A stretch of 64,000 bases of DNA, from NCBI GenBank assembly GCA_036365515.1, contig CM070873.1, positions 213,017,376 to 213,081,375 on the forward strand, read 5' to 3'. Each line of letters opens with the position of its first letter. The first letter of the stretch is position 1. Under the pieces are notes generated by a model, which worked only from the letters and a program-made list of their open reading frames with translations, searched no databases and was not told where the DNA came from. Source of the stretch: Torymus aiolomorphi (taxonomy: Eukaryota; Arthropoda; Insecta; Hymenoptera; Torymidae). Shown piece by piece: positions 13,727 through 25,216 of the stretch. The position numbers and the translations under genes were made by a program.

Positions 13727-14663
13727 AAAAATGTTTCTGCGTTTTTTTCTGCGATAAAATAGTGTAAAATTATTAACAATGTAAATATATGTAAAAATAG
13801 TTAGAATATTATTTAAATAATATTCTAAATTATAAAAATGTACCTTCAAATACGGGATTATATATACCCTTCGAAATTTATTGTTAGTAATATTTACTAA
13901 ATATTTTCTAATTAATTCACAATATTTATTCCTGAATCCTTCCAAAAATCTTTCATTGAAAGGATTCTGCAATAATACATGATTTTATAACCTTCGAAAT
14001 TTTTTGTTAGTAATATTTCCATTATATTTTCGAATTAATTCACAAAATTAATTCCTGAATCCTTTCAGACATCCTTCATTGGAAGGATTCTGTAATAATA
14101 CGGGATTTATCCTCTTCAAATTTCTTGTTAGTAATATTTCCATAATATTTTCTAATTAATTCACAATATTAATTCCTGAATCCTTTCATACATCTTTCAT
14201 TGAAAGGATTCAGGAATTAATTTTGTGAATTAATTCGAAAATATTATGGAAATATTACTAAAAAGAAATTTCAAAGAGTATAAATAACGTATTATTGCAG
14301 AATCCTTCAATGAAAGATGTCTGAAAGGATTCAGAATTAATTTTGTGAATTAATTCGAAAATATTATGGAAATATTACTAAAAAGAAATTTCGAACAGTA
14401 TAAATCACGTATTATTACAGAATCCTTTCAATGAAAGATGTCTGAAAGGATTCAGGAATTAATTCACAAATTAATTCCTGAATCCTTTGAGACATCTTTC
14501 ATTGGAAGGATTCTGTAATAATACGGGATTTATCCGTCTTCCAAATTTCTTGTTAGTAATATTTTCATAATATTTTCGAATTAATTCACAAAATTAATTC
14601 CTGAATCCTTTCAGACATCTTTCATTGAAAGGATTCTGCAATAATATGTGATATTAATTCTGA

Positions 14664-14990
14664 AAGGATTCTGAAAGATTCTTTCAGAAATCATTCAGTG
14701 AAAGGATTCTGTAATGATGTTATGTCCGGGGTATTTTCCTTTCAGAATTATTTCAGGAAATAATTTTGAAATATCTTTTAGTAACCTTTTGGTAATAATC
14801 CATGAATCCTTTCAGAAATCTTCTATTGAATAAATTTTGCAATGATATTATAAATTATTTTTGAATTATTCCATTGAATTAATTCTGAAAGGAAAATACC
14901 CCGGACATAGCATTATTACAGAATCCTTTCACTGAATGATTTCTGAAAGAATAAAATTATTTCATGCATTCTTTCAGAATCCTTTCAGAA
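14664..14990. repeat. Inverted repeat with CCGGGGTATTTTCC arms
   Basis: TATGTCCGGGGTATTTTCCT at about 14720 pairs with AGGAAAATACCCCGGACATA at about 14890. Outside these, both flanks carry matching GAATCCTTTCA / TGAAAGGATTC words. It may be a nested element or the symmetric part of 10870-15009. Confidence 0.6.
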
Positions 14991-17682
14991 TTAATACATG
15001 CTGTGTGGGTTGAACATAAATTATTTAAAGTAACTATACTTTTCTGCATATTTAAAGAGATTGGGTAGCTCACAGCTCGCGAGCTGTGGGGAGGAGGTCC
15101 CCTCGCATCGCGCGACCGCGCTCACCGAGCTCCCCCTCCCGCAGCCTACGAACTCTATCGTGTGTTTACATTTTTCCGCAGTACTAGGAATCGTTCTTGT
15201 CTATCGCGTTCTTTTCTTGTTATATAGAAACATATATCAATTTCGAAAATAAACAATATCTACAATTTCTTTCTAATGTTATACTTTTAAATGTCTTTAA
15301 ATGTACAGATTTAGACAATGTTTTTTTCTCTCTCCTTTTTTAGTGAAACCAAAGAATTTCAGTGCTTGGAAAACCAAATATAATTGGTTAAGATACGATG
15401 AAACGAAGGAGTCTATTACTTGTAGTGTATGTTGTGAAGCTGTAACAAAAAATTTACTTTTACCCAGTAACGCCTCATGTAATGAATCAAAAAAGGCCTT
15501 TGTTGAAAAAGGCTTTCGTACCTACAAAAATGCTCCTGGTGCTTTTGGTAATCATGAAGTTACTATGCTTCACAGAAATGCTTTGATGCAAGTAGCAAAT
15601 TGTAAGAACATCAATATAGTTGAGCAGTTTTCAAGTACAAAGAAAAAAGAAATGTTAGAAAATCGAGCTGCTCTCAAGGCAATATTTACTTCAGTGTTAT
15701 ATTTGGGAACACAAGGACTTGCTCTGCGAGGTCACGAAGAAAAGAATTCTAACTTGCACCAGCTTTTAGTATTGAGATGTGAGGATGTTCCAGAGTTGAA
15801 AAAGTACATGGAAAGAGATAGTTATAAATGGCTTCATAACAGTTCAATCAATGAAATTCTTGAGTTGATGGCTAACGAAATTCGAAGCAAAATTCTATTA
15901 GAAATAAAAACAGCAAAATATTATGCAATCGGAGCAGATGAAACCTCAGATCTTAGCAGAGTAGAGCAAATTTCTATCATATTAATGAGTATTTTATGGA
16001 ATTTTGTACTACCCCTAATACGAAAGCTCAAACTCTGTATGATCAGATAACTGATTTTTTAAAGAAGGCGACTCTGGACATCCATGATTTAAGGTATAAT
16101 TTCATACTAGATTTTTTTAAATTTTAAATAATTTAAACACATAACATTTTATCTTTTCATTCAGAGGTCAATGCTACGACGGGGCGAGTAATATGAGTGG
16201 CCGAATAACGGGCTTGCAAGCACACGTTCGTGAGGTTGAATCTAGAGCTATATTTATTCACTGCTCAGCGCATCGTCTGAATTTGTCCGTACAAGATTCG
16301 TTAGAAGAAATAACTATAGTACGAAATACAATTGGTTTAACGAAAGATACCATCATTTTTATAAGAGATTCGACTAAAAGATTGAATGATTTCAAGAATA
16401 TTAAATCTGATGACTCTCCCGATCTAATAACATTTTGCCCTACACGGTAATTTATTCTATTATTAATATATTATGAAATGTAAAAAAAAAAACAGTATAA
16501 AATATTTTGGTTTAATAACTAGATAATATTTATGTTAGTAAATTAAAAATTATCTAAGTTTAAAGTTTATTGTTAACATAGTCATTTATTCTGTTAATAA
16601 ACAATACATATTTATGAATTTTTTAGGTGGGCTATACGCATTAAAGCTTTGAAAAGAATCTTTGAAAACGAAAATTATAAATCGACTATTGAGTTTATGC
16701 AGAAAACAGCAGATGATCCCATTGTTGACGCTACGATATCATCGAAAGCTCGTGGCTTTTTAAAAAGTCTGCTATCATTTGAATTTTATTTCGTCTTATC
16801 AATTATTATTATTATATTTGAACAGATTGAAATATTAAATACAGAATTACAAAAAAAGCAGCTCTGTATCAATGAATCTCATGAGATCGTAAATGATGTT
16901 ATAAATAACATTCAAAACATGCGAGATAAACAAATATTCACGAATATATGGAATGATATTACGAAAAATGCGAAAGATAATGGTGTTGAAGAACCTATAC
17001 TAAGACGACCCAGAAGAATGCCTCAACGTTTTGAGTATACAAATAATAATACAGCACACAATTTTGAAACACTAGAGGAATTTTATAGAAAAATATATTT
17101 TGAAGTAATTGACACAACCATTACTTCATTAAAGACTAGATTTGAAGATGAAACACTAGTTTTGTTGGATAAATTTGAGAATTTTATTGTGGGAAAGGAT
17201 GATTCATCTGCCACGGATATAACTCACTTTTACAATATATATTCTGAAAGTAACAATCCAGAAATCGAGTTTCACGAAAAACAGTTACAAAATGAAAGAG
17301 ATTTACTTATAAGAACTATAAAGTATGATGAAGCTTTCAAAAATAAATTAAAAGACTGTATTAAAAAGAAAGTTACCAATGAAAAAAAGAAATCTGAAGC
17401 CAAAAAGTCGAAAAAAACTGCAGATCAACGATACGTTACTCGTCGGAAAGATGAAGACGATGTTGATGTAAATTTACGATTTAAACATGTAGTCATGTAT
17501 CTCAAAGAAAAACCAAACCTTCGATCGATCTTCCCACAAATGACCAAATTGGTTAAAGTTCTGTTGACTATTCCTACGACTTCGTGTACCAACGAACGGT
17601 CCTTCTCCACGCTAAGACGGTTGAAAAATTATTTAAGGCTGTTAGAATATAAGGTACATTTATGTCGACGTATGAGAGAGAA

Positions 17683-17930
17683 TGTGGGGATCCTTGACCC
17701 ACAGCTCTCCGGATTCCAGGAAAGGAAGGGGAGAGAGAAAGAAGTCAAGGAGTTAACAGTAACAAGACGAGGTTTATTGAGAGGATACAGAGGTGTACAG
17801 CGGACGCACGTCCGCACGCTCGAGGATTCGAGTACTGACTGCCGCTCGCAGGCGGCTCAACGCAGAGCGCGACATGGCGGCTTCCCCCACTCTCGCAGTT
17901 AGAGTGAGAGGGAAGATCGCAGTCCCTACA
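17683..17930 (-). repeat. Gypsy 1 3' LTR
   Basis: On the - strand it runs TGTAGGGACTGCG to GATCCCCACA. Its last-transcribed half differs from the Gypsy 2 LTR, while the first half is nearly identical. Confidence 0.92.
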
Positions 17931-18038
17931 CACTCCCCCCCAAGTGCCAACGAAGTACATAAATATGAATTAAAAACTTAAGTATCTAACGTGCTCAGTA
18001 GCACTTACAAGGTAATATCACCGCATATCACAGTTGCG

Positions 18039-19769
18039 TTACGCATTGGTCGCGGGGGCGAAGGATACTTTCTTTCTTTGGTATGTTTTTAATACCGGAC
18101 GATCAACGGTGGTGGGCTGATTGCCACTTGGTTCACCACCGGCAGGCACATCGGGAAGATTATCAGAGATCACGAACGCAGGTTTGAGAAGTTCAACGGA
18201 GACACTGCGTGACGCGCCGTTGACTTCGATATCGAAGACGCGGTCGGAGGGACGGTTTAATATCTTATATGGGCCGGTATAAGGCCTTTCTAACGACTTT
18301 TTAGCCATATTGCGCAAGAATACATGTGTACAGGTATATAAGTCCTTAAAACAAAAGGCACGTTTCTTATAATTATGTGCGACAGGGACTGGACGGACTT
18401 GACACATATATTCACGGAATTCTTCAATAAAGAAATTTGGATCAGGCGTGAAGTCTTCAGGGAGGAAGAACTCACCTGGTAGACGCAAAGTAGTGCCAAA
18501 TACAAATTTCGCAGGAGACGCATTCGTGTCCTGACGGAGGTGACAACGTAATCCTAATAACACTGTACTAAGCGTACGCGTCCAGTCCTTGTCCACATGA
18601 CACATGATCGCCGCTTTAAGGGTACGGTGCCAACGCTCGATTAGGCCATTCGCCGCAGGGTGATACGCGGTAGTGCGGATACGCTCGCAACCTATTAGGG
18701 ACAAGAGAGCCGTAAATAAGCGCGATTCGAATTGCGAACCCTGATCGGAAGTGATGACCTTTGGCGCACCATAACGAGAGACCCAGGTGTCGTAAAATGC
18801 CCTGGCAACCGTTTGCGTCGACATTTCACGTAACGGAACCGCTTCAATCCAACGCGAGAAGCGATCGATCATGGTGAGGATATACTCAAAACCATTACGA
18901 TTAGGGAGAGGACCGACTAGATCAATATGTACATGGTCGAAACGACCATCGGGAGCGACGAATTTATCAGGTACAAGTTTTACATGTCGAGAAACTTTTG
19001 ACTGTTGACAGTCTAAGCAGTTCTTACACATGCGCGGAATATCACGGTGCATATCAGGCCATACGTAACGCTGCCGAATGAGTCGGTCGGTGACTTTCGG
19101 ACCTGGATGAGCAGGCTTATGAAACATGTTAAACACCGTTTCACGAAGGGACTCAGGGATGTACGGGCGAATGGCTTCACCAGTGATTTCGCAAAAGATA
19201 GTGGTGTGAGCAGGGCCCCATTGAATGCGCTTCAAAGAGAGCGGGTAGTCAGAAGACTCGCGAACGGTTTTGAGCTGCTCATCAGCTTCCTGTTTCTCAG
19301 CAAGCTCATTAAGGTTGATCTCTACGGGGAGTCGAATAGACTCTACCCGGGAGAGTGAGTCAGCAACTGTATTTTCAGTGCCTTTAATATACTCAATTCG
19401 AGTTGTATATTGTGCGATAAAGGACAGCTGACGAGTTTGCCGCGGAGACGCCTTATCGGACTTTTGCATGAAAGCATAAATGAGGGGTTTATGATCTGTT
19501 AAGATCTTGAAGTCTCTGCCTTCAATCAAAAACGAGAAGTATTTTACAGCTTCGTATATGGCCGTGAGCTCGCGGTCATATGCACTGTACTTCCGCTGAG
19601 AAGGAGAGAACTTTTTCGAAAAGAAAGCTAAAGGTTCCCAAATTCCGGTGAGGGAGAGCTGTTCGAGAGCAGCACCCATTCCAGAATCGGAGGCATCAGA
19701 GACGATGCGTATTTCCGCACCAACGCGGGGGTGTACAAGCAGAGCCGCTGCAGCTAATTCCTCTTTCAC
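18039..19769 (-). pseudogene. Gypsy 1 Pol, C-terminal part (RNase H, integrase)
   Basis: In frame with the upstream part after the TAG at 19785. RNase H shows [19 protein letters not shown] and TDHKPL. Integrase has the HHCC zinc site ([11 protein letters not shown]), the DDE core ([28 protein letters not shown]) and a C-terminal GPYKIL module. The 576-codon stretch is open from its first ATG to the normal end. No chromodomain or envelope follows. Confidence 0.88.
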
Positions 19770-19784
19770 ACGAGTGAAAGCTTC

Positions 19785-21167
19785 CTATGCCTCAGGCGTC
19801 CAAAGGACCGGGCGCTTATCATTTTTTCGCGAATCAGTAAAGAGCGCGTTGAGGGGAGCCTGCGAAGTGGTGGCGCGCGGAATGTTGCGGCGGTAAAAAT
19901 TTACGGTGCCGACAAACCTGCGAAGTTCTGCTATAGTTTGAGGTTTGGGGAAGTTTAAGATAGCTTCAACCCTACTGGGGATGGGGCGAACACCTTCACC
20001 ATTCACCAGGTAGCCTAAAAACTCAATTTCTTCGACAGCAAAGGTGCATTTTTCGACATTGAGACGAAGATGGAACTTCTTAAGTCGTTCAAAGACCATG
20101 CGAAGATGAGCATAGTGTTCTTCAAGGGAAGACGAGGCAATGAGTATATCGTCAATGTAAAGATATACAAAGTCCAAGTCACCTAGCGCGCTATTAATAT
20201 AACGCTGAAAGGTCTGACTGGCATTGCGGAGACCGAATGTCATATACATAAATTCAAAAAGACCGAACGGGGTTATAATGGCCGTTTTCGGTATGTCTTC
20301 AGGGGCAACAGGAATCTGATTGAACGCTTGGTGAAGATCAAGCGCCGAGAATATCTTCTTACCATGAAGGTTACTGTTACCGTGAATATGAGCAGTTGGG
20401 TACTTATCTGGGACTGTGGCAGCGTTTAAGCGCCTATAGTCACCACAGGGTCTCCAACTGTTGTCCTTTTTCAACTCCATATGGAGGGGACTTGCCCAAG
20501 GGCTGGTGGAGGGGCGGCAGATGCCAGCCTCAATCCAAGCATCAAATTCGGCTTTCGCCGCTTTCAACTTGTCCGGAGCAAGTCTACGAGGACGCTCCGA
20601 GACCGGGGGGCCAGAGGTTAAGATATGATGAAAAACATCGCTATTTCTGGGGACTGCGGGTTTAGAAACGCCCGTGATCTCTGGAAAATCAGCAAGAATC
20701 TTAGCACACTCTGAGCCCGGAACAACTGCAAATACAGAGTCAAATGAAACGTCTTTGACAACCGCGAGAGAGTACACATTCGTGGCCGGATCGACAAGAC
20801 GATTTCTCTTTAGGTCGACGAGAAGGCCATAGTGAGATAATAGATCGGCACCGATGATGGGATGAGGAACATCCGCGATGCAAAAGCTCCAGCGAACGGG
20901 GCGTCGAATGCCCAGATTAAGCGTGAGCATCGATTCGCCATAAGTACTAATTAACGAATTATTCGCTGCGAAAAGCTTGAAGGAGCTGGGCTTGCCGCAA
21001 GCCTTAGGATTCGCTGGAACGAGCGATATGTCCGCACCAGTGTCGATAAGGAACGACTTGCCCGAGATACGATCACGCACATGAAGACGTTTGGATAAAC
21101 GCGGGCCTTCTGAAGACGTCTCCTCAACAGAAGGTTGAGTTAGTTTTTTGGATTTTGTTTTTGCCAA
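19785..21167 (-). CDS. Gypsy 1 Pol, N-terminal part (protease, RT)
   Basis: 460 residues overlapping Gag by 28 bp in the -1 frame. Protease with [10 protein letters not shown] near residue 45, then reverse transcriptase with [21 protein letters not shown] and the catalytic YLYIDDIL, then the thumb. It is cut off by TAG at 19785-19787 where Gypsy 2 has GAG (Glu). The rest of Pol continues in the same frame, so a single substitution inactivated it. Confidence 0.9.
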   Translation of the reverse strand: MAKTKSKKLTQPSVEETSSEGPRLSKRLHVRDRISGKSFLIDTGADISLVPANPKACGKPSSFKLFAANNSLISTYGESMLTLNLGIRRPVRWSFCIADVPHPIIGADLLSHYGLLVDLKRNRLVDPATNVYSLAVVKDVSFDSVFAVVPGSECAKILADFPEITGVSKPAVPRNSDVFHHILTSGPPVSERPRRLAPDKLKAAKAEFDAWIEAGICRPSTSPWASPLHMELKKDNSWRPCGDYRRLNAATVPDKYPTAHIHGNSNLHGKKIFSALDLHQAFNQIPVAPEDIPKTAIITPFGLFEFMYMTFGLRNASQTFQRYINSALGDLDFVYLYIDDILIASSSLEEHYAHLRMVFERLKKFHLRLNVEKCTFAVEEIEFLGYLVNGEGVRPIPSRVEAILNFPKPQTIAELRRFVGTVNFYRRNIPRATTSQAPLNALFTDSRKNDKRPVLWTPEA

Positions 21168-22003
21168 TCAGAGAATTTGGAACACCATTCCCTACATGAA
21201 CGCGGGCTGTCAGGGTATTTCCGATGAGCAAGACATAAGCCAGAAGAGTCGCGACTGGAAGAGCGGCCGCGTCTAGCCTTGTCTTTAGATGGAGAACGGG
21301 GTGAATCTTTCGAGGGCCCCGAGATGTCATCCAACCTTTTTGCAAGTGTCTCAAGCTTTCGCTCAAGGCGCTTGAAAGCAGCTTCAGCATCAAAAGAGCT
21401 AGCCTTGTTTGAAGAAACGGCACTGACCTGATGGTCAGAATTGCCGGAAGCCTCAGCGAGTTTGTCGGCTACCTCCGCGAGTTTGTTGAGATCAGTAATA
21501 TCCGTAGCGACAAGAATCGAGCGGTGATGTGGGGAAAGCTGGTCGAGAAAGACGGACTGAATAATTTTGTCATCACAGGAGCCAGGATTGAGGCCACGAA
21601 GCCTTTGAAGAATTCTCGTAGGCTTGCCATCAGTCATCACTTCCCCTTTTAAAAGTTTGCGCAGGTTATGTTCAGCTGAGCTAGCAAAAGTTGAAATGAG
21701 GCATTCTTTTACCTGTTTGTATATGTCCGCAGGAGCGGGGTTTTGCTTGATTATGTCTCTAATAGCCGATAGAGCTTCACCACCGAGTGAAGGGCAAAGA
21801 TAATCTACTTTTGTCGAGTCTATCGTGATATTCGAGTTACGAAAAGTTGCTTCTAATTGCAAAAACCACAGTTCGGGATCGGTTTGGATAAACGGCGGGA
21901 TCTTCGGCAAACGCGCGCCTTCGACACGATTACCCGAGGCAGTTTCTAGACGTTGCAGCCGCTGCTGCAGTGCCTCCACAGTGATCTCTGTATTGTCCGG
22001 CAT
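21140..22003 (-). CDS. Gypsy 1 Gag
   Basis: 287 residues from ATG 22001-22003 ([10 protein letters not shown]). Contains the Gypsy capsid block [20 protein letters not shown] and FLDQLSPHH. It ends with CLAHRKY(N)6CREWC, a CHCC-type zinc motif reported for the CsRn1 clade in place of the usual CCHC knuckle. Gag forms the particle and binds element RNA. The stop at 21140-21142 is immediately preceded by the heptamer AAAAAAC, so Pol is made by -1 frameshifting. 69% or so of residues look shared with the Gypsy 2 Gag by eye. Confidence 0.9.
   Translation of the reverse strand: MPDNTEITVEALQQRLQRLETASGNRVEGARLPKIPPFIQTDPELWFLQLEATFRNSNITIDSTKVDYLCPSLGGEALSAIRDIIKQNPAPADIYKQVKECLISTFASSAEHNLRKLLKGEVMTDGKPTRILQRLRGLNPGSCDDKIIQSVFLDQLSPHHRSILVATDITDLNKLAEVADKLAEASGNSDHQVSAVSSNKASSFDAEAAFKRLERKLETLAKRLDDISGPSKDSPRSPSKDKARRGRSSSRDSSGLCLAHRKYPDSPRSCREWCSKFSDWQKQNPKN
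21143..21149 (-). promoter_or_regulatory. -1 frameshift slippery heptamer AAAAAAC (Gypsy 1)
   Basis: On the - strand the gag frame reads CCA AAA AAC TAA. Slipping back one base gives AAA AAA CTA ACT, which is the Pol frame KKLTQPS. The same heptamer and stop occur in Gypsy 2. Confidence 0.8.
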
Positions 22004-23146
22004 CTTGATAACAAGGATGTACGCGATACTAAAGCCGAATGCGCAAATAGCTATCCCTACGGAACTCGAGAGTACGTATTCCTAATCCTCAGATGAGGCT
22101 ACCTTACGCCGCTGCGTATTACACAGTCCTAGTTAGTACTCGCAGGTACAAACAATAATTTTTAAAGCTAATCTAATCTAAAGCTTAAAAATTAAGTATC
22201 GAAATTTCAGTAAATCGCGTAAAGGCTAAGAGAGATCACTTCCCGCTTAATAATAAAATTTTATTTTTAAAAGAATTTTATTAGAGCACGTGATTAGGTA
22301 ACGCATGAATTTAATAAAATTGAAAAGGGTCGCACGCGTCTTGAAAAGTACTAAGAATGAATTAAAAAAAATAATGACGCGCGAAAACTTAGAATAACAG
22401 CTAAGTTCTACGAACGCGTGAACTCTCGCGAGTAAACACGCGTCGGGCAGCAACAATTCTCGGAACGCGTGACGGTTGCGCACAGCACTGCGCGGTAATT
22501 ACGTTACGCCGAGAGCTACACGAATTTATCGCTCGCACGCTGCTTTTTTGCACGCATACCTTGACGCAACGAAGTGTTCTCGAAGGGGACGTTGACGATG
22601 ACTACTGGTGCGGCCTCGGAGAAAACTCGACGAGGTGCAGGAAGACAACAATTAATCCCTCACACGTTGCTCGACGGGTGCGGTGAGAAGGCGCCGGTGA
22701 CGGTGGCTTCACGCAAGGCCGCACCCGGAGATCAGCTTCGAAGCGTGTTGAGTGCAGCGGACGTCCTCTCGTTGCTCGACAGGTGCGTTTGAAGGCGCCG
22801 ATGACGGTGGCTTCACGCAAGTATGCACCTGGAGATCTGCTAAAGGAAGCTGCGATGCCTCGGAGATGGCTCGACGAGGCACGATGATTGCGCAGTTGCG
22901 CTAAAGGCTCTAGGCCGTTGATTTTTCACGTGTGCGCCGGCGTGCCAGCACGCACACGTCGAGGTTTCCCGTATGCGCTGGCGTGCCAGCACGCATAGGG
23001 GCGAGAGAAAAATTCTCCTGTGCGGCGAAGTGCCGCAAGACTCGCCGAGGCTTGTGGTGCGGCACTGGATGCACGTGCCACGGGCGAAAGCAGTGGCGGC
23101 GAGAACACGCCGCGACAGGCGCCGCTTGCCTTCTCCTCGGCTGATA
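22004..23146 (-). other. Gypsy 1 5' leader with repeats
   Basis: A 1.1-kb untranslated leader between primer-binding site and gag. It holds two copies of a GCGCCGGTGACGGTGGCTTC repeat (about 22690 and 22795) and two hairpin-like GGCGTGCCAGCACGCA repeats (about 22938 and 22980). A larger version is present in Gypsy 2. No gene. Confidence 0.7.
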
Positions 23147-23160
23147 GTCGGGGTCACCAA

Positions 23161-23408
23161 TGTGGGGATCCTTGGCCCACAGCTCTCCGGATTCCAGGAA
23201 AGGAAGGGGAGAGAGAAAGAAGTCAAGGAGTTAACAGTAACAAGACGAGATTTATTGAGAGGGTACAGAGGTGTACAGCGGACGCACGTCCGCACGCTCG
23301 AGGATTCGAGTACTGACTGCCGCTCGCAGGCGGCTCAACGCAGAGCGCGACATGGCAGCTTCCCCCACTCTCGCAGTTAGAGTGAGAGGGAAGATCGCAG
23401 TCCCTACA
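23161..23408 (-). repeat. Gypsy 1 5' LTR
   Basis: Four A/G differences from its partner at 17683-17930. Followed on the - strand by the tRNA-Trp-type primer-binding site. Confidence 0.92.
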
Positions 23409-23412
23409 AGAA

Positions 23413-23626
23413 TGAATACGTAGCGCCATCTCGCGTATAGCGAGGCGCAAGCTAGCGAGAGCGAGCGGCCGAAGCGGGAGCTCACTCGTCCGCCGTCCTC
23501 TGCCAGGAGCAGTTGTAAAGAGAGAGAGCTGCACTCAAGTTAATAAAGTTCACCGTTGTTACTGTTCACAAGAGAGTGGCTTATTTGAAGAAGCCCTGTG
23601 TCCCATCCACTACTCATTTCCTGACA
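23413..23626 (+). repeat. Copia 5' LTR, distal part
   Basis: Remainder of the 5' LTR after the Gypsy insertion; 17640-17682 is the proximal 43 bp. Together they equal the 257 bp of the 3' LTR. Confidence 0.93.
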
Positions 23627-23716
23627 TGGTAGCAGTGTTCGTGGTTGTTTGATTCTGACTCAATACAAACCTCGGTGAGTATTGTGGCAGTTTGCCGCAA
23701 GAACAAAGGAAGACGC

Positions 23717-25198
23717 ATGAGCGTAAAAGAAGAATCTAAGGTAAAGTGTGAACACGTAAGTGAAACTAAAAGTGAAGAAGAGTTTTTTGAAATTGAGACT
23801 AAAGAGACTGAAAAGAAAGAAAACATGCAAGAAGTAAAAATACCGATTTTTGATGGACAAGAGTACAAAAATTGGAAAAAACGCATATTAATGTTTCTAA
23901 AAATGAAAAAGTGTGAGATTGTAGTTACACGTGCAAAAGTGGAAGCAGACAAAGTTGATTGGGACGAAAAAGATGTGCAAGCTATTAATTATATTTATAG
24001 TGCGATTTCAAATAATCAAATGGAATTGATAAGTGACAAAGAAACGGCGTTTGATATTATGAGAAAATTTGATAGCACATATTTGAAAGAATCGACAGCT
24101 CTCCAGATAATGTGTAGAAATAAATTGGAAAATTTGAAGTTAAAAGATTTTAAAAACTCAACAGATTTCTTTAATGAATTTGAAAAATCAGTGAACGAAT
24201 TGAAAGAAGCTGGTGCAAATGTGACAGAGAAAGAAAAGATGAATTACATGTTGAGGACATTGCCGGATTCGATGAGTCATATAGGAGATTTAATAGATGT
24301 AATAAAAGAAGAAGAACAAAACGTAGATTATGTGAAAAACAAAATTAAGATGGCTGAACAAAAACAAAAAAGTACAAGTGAAAATTCAAGATCAAACGCG
24401 TTTATGCTTGAAAAGGATAAATACCAAGAAAACAAAAAGACATGTTATGTATGTGGTGGTGTCGGACACATACAGTATGAGTGCTCAACCAAAAACAATT
24501 CGTGGAATCGAGGGACGCCCCAGCGACGAAGCGGACAGAGTCGCGCGCCACAGAGAGGAGGGGGCAACGGCAGAGCCTACTCGCAACAGCGAGGAGGCGC
24601 GAGCGGGCGCGGAGCCTACCAACAGCGAGGATCGAGTTACAACCGGCGCGGCAGTGGCAGCTACGGACAACGCGGCCGAGGCGCAAAAGCCAGCGATGAC
24701 AACAGCCAAGCTGAACGAGGCGCGGAGAAAAGCGAAGCTTTTAACGCGTCAATACAGGTTAGGTCTGCGAATACTGAGAACGGTAATGTAAATGAAAGGG
24801 AAATAGAATGGATTTTAGACAGTGGTTGTACAGACCATGTTATAAATGATGACTATTATTTTAGTAAAGCGATTGTTTTAAAAGAACCGATTAATGTCAA
24901 AGTAGGAGATGGAAGAATTTTAAAAGCAACTAAAATCGGATATGTGAATAGTAAATTTAAAACTTTTAATGATAATGTGACATATATTGAATTGAAGAAT
25001 GTTTTCTATGTTAAAGATATGGATAAGAATTTAATTAGTTTTGCTAAAGTAACTGATAAGTATAAAGTAGTATCTATCGGAGATAGTTCTAAAATTTACA
25101 ATGATGATAATAAAGTAATTGCAATAGCTTGGAAAAACAATAGAGTCTATAAAATGACAAGTTATTTAGTAAAGAATATAGAGTCAAATATAGAGTAA
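23717..25198 (+). CDS. Copia Gag and protease
   Basis: I take ATG 23717 (MSVKEESKVK) as start; the frame is open about 24 codons upstream but without ATG. The first 200 residues match the Copia capsid layout (WKKRILMFLK, LPDSM), then the zinc knuckle CYVCGGVGHIQYEC. An unusually GC-rich stretch (24500-24730) encodes an Arg/Gly-rich box with repeated QRGG and RGRG. The aspartic protease motif WILDSGCTDH follows. Gag packages element RNA; the protease cleaves the polyprotein. The frame stops at TAA 25196-25198, ahead of integrase in another frame, so this copy has lost the usual single gag-pol frame. Confidence 0.88.
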   Translation: MSVKEESKVKCEHVSETKSEEEFFEIETKETEKKENMQEVKIPIFDGQEYKNWKKRILMFLKMKKCEIVVTRAKVEADKVDWDEKDVQAINYIYSAISNNQMELISDKETAFDIMRKFDSTYLKESTALQIMCRNKLENLKLKDFKNSTDFFNEFEKSVNELKEAGANVTEKEKMNYMLRTLPDSMSHIGDLIDVIKEEEQNVDYVKNKIKMAEQKQKSTSENSRSNAFMLEKDKYQENKKTCYVCGGVGHIQYECSTKNNSWNRGTPQRRSGQSRAPQRGGGNGRAYSQQRGGASGRGAYQQRGSSYNRRGSGSYGQRGRGAKASDDNSQAERGAEKSEAFNASIQVRSANTENGNVNEREIEWILDSGCTDHVINDDYYFSKAIVLKEPINVKVGDGRILKATKIGYVNSKFKTFNDNVTYIELKNVFYVKDMDKNLISFAKVTDKYKVVSIGDSSKIYNDDNKVIAIAWKNNRVYKMTSYLVKNIESNIE

Positions 25199-25216
25199 GA
25201 AAAGATAATAGTAAAA

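Larger units (their letters stand above)
10870..15009. mobile_element. 4.1-kb CCC...GGG element in the hAT intron
   Basis: Termini CCCATACAGCATG and, read inward, CCCACACAGCATG, flanked by TT (10868-10869, 15010-15011). It fills most of the first transposase intron. The left part is a 290-bp tandem repeat, the right part (13830-15000) an array of GAATTAATTC and CTTTCA/TGAAAG words forming inverted repeats. The middle holds direct duplications (12580-12735 against 13495-13650) and a tRNA-like sequence. No protein-coding capacity seen. Confidence 0.65.
17683..23408 (-). mobile_element. Ty3/Gypsy retrotransposon 1 (CsRn1-like)
   Basis: 248-bp LTRs (17683-17930, 23161-23408), 4-bp TSD AGAA (17679-17682, 23409-23412), inside the Copia 5' LTR. 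Transcribed on the - strand. The primer-binding site TGGTGACCCCGAC (complement of 23147-23159) matches the 3' end of tRNA-Trp, the primer reported for the CsRn1 clade. The purine tract lies at 17931-17943. Four substitutions between LTRs, all A/G. Gag and Pol overlap; Pol carries one nonsense codon; no envelope gene. Confidence 0.93.

Noticed and set aside
22840..23380. Arg-rich open frames over the Gypsy leader and LTR
   Set aside because: They are products of GC-rich leader repeats and LTR sequence; the same frames recur wherever the LTR occurs.
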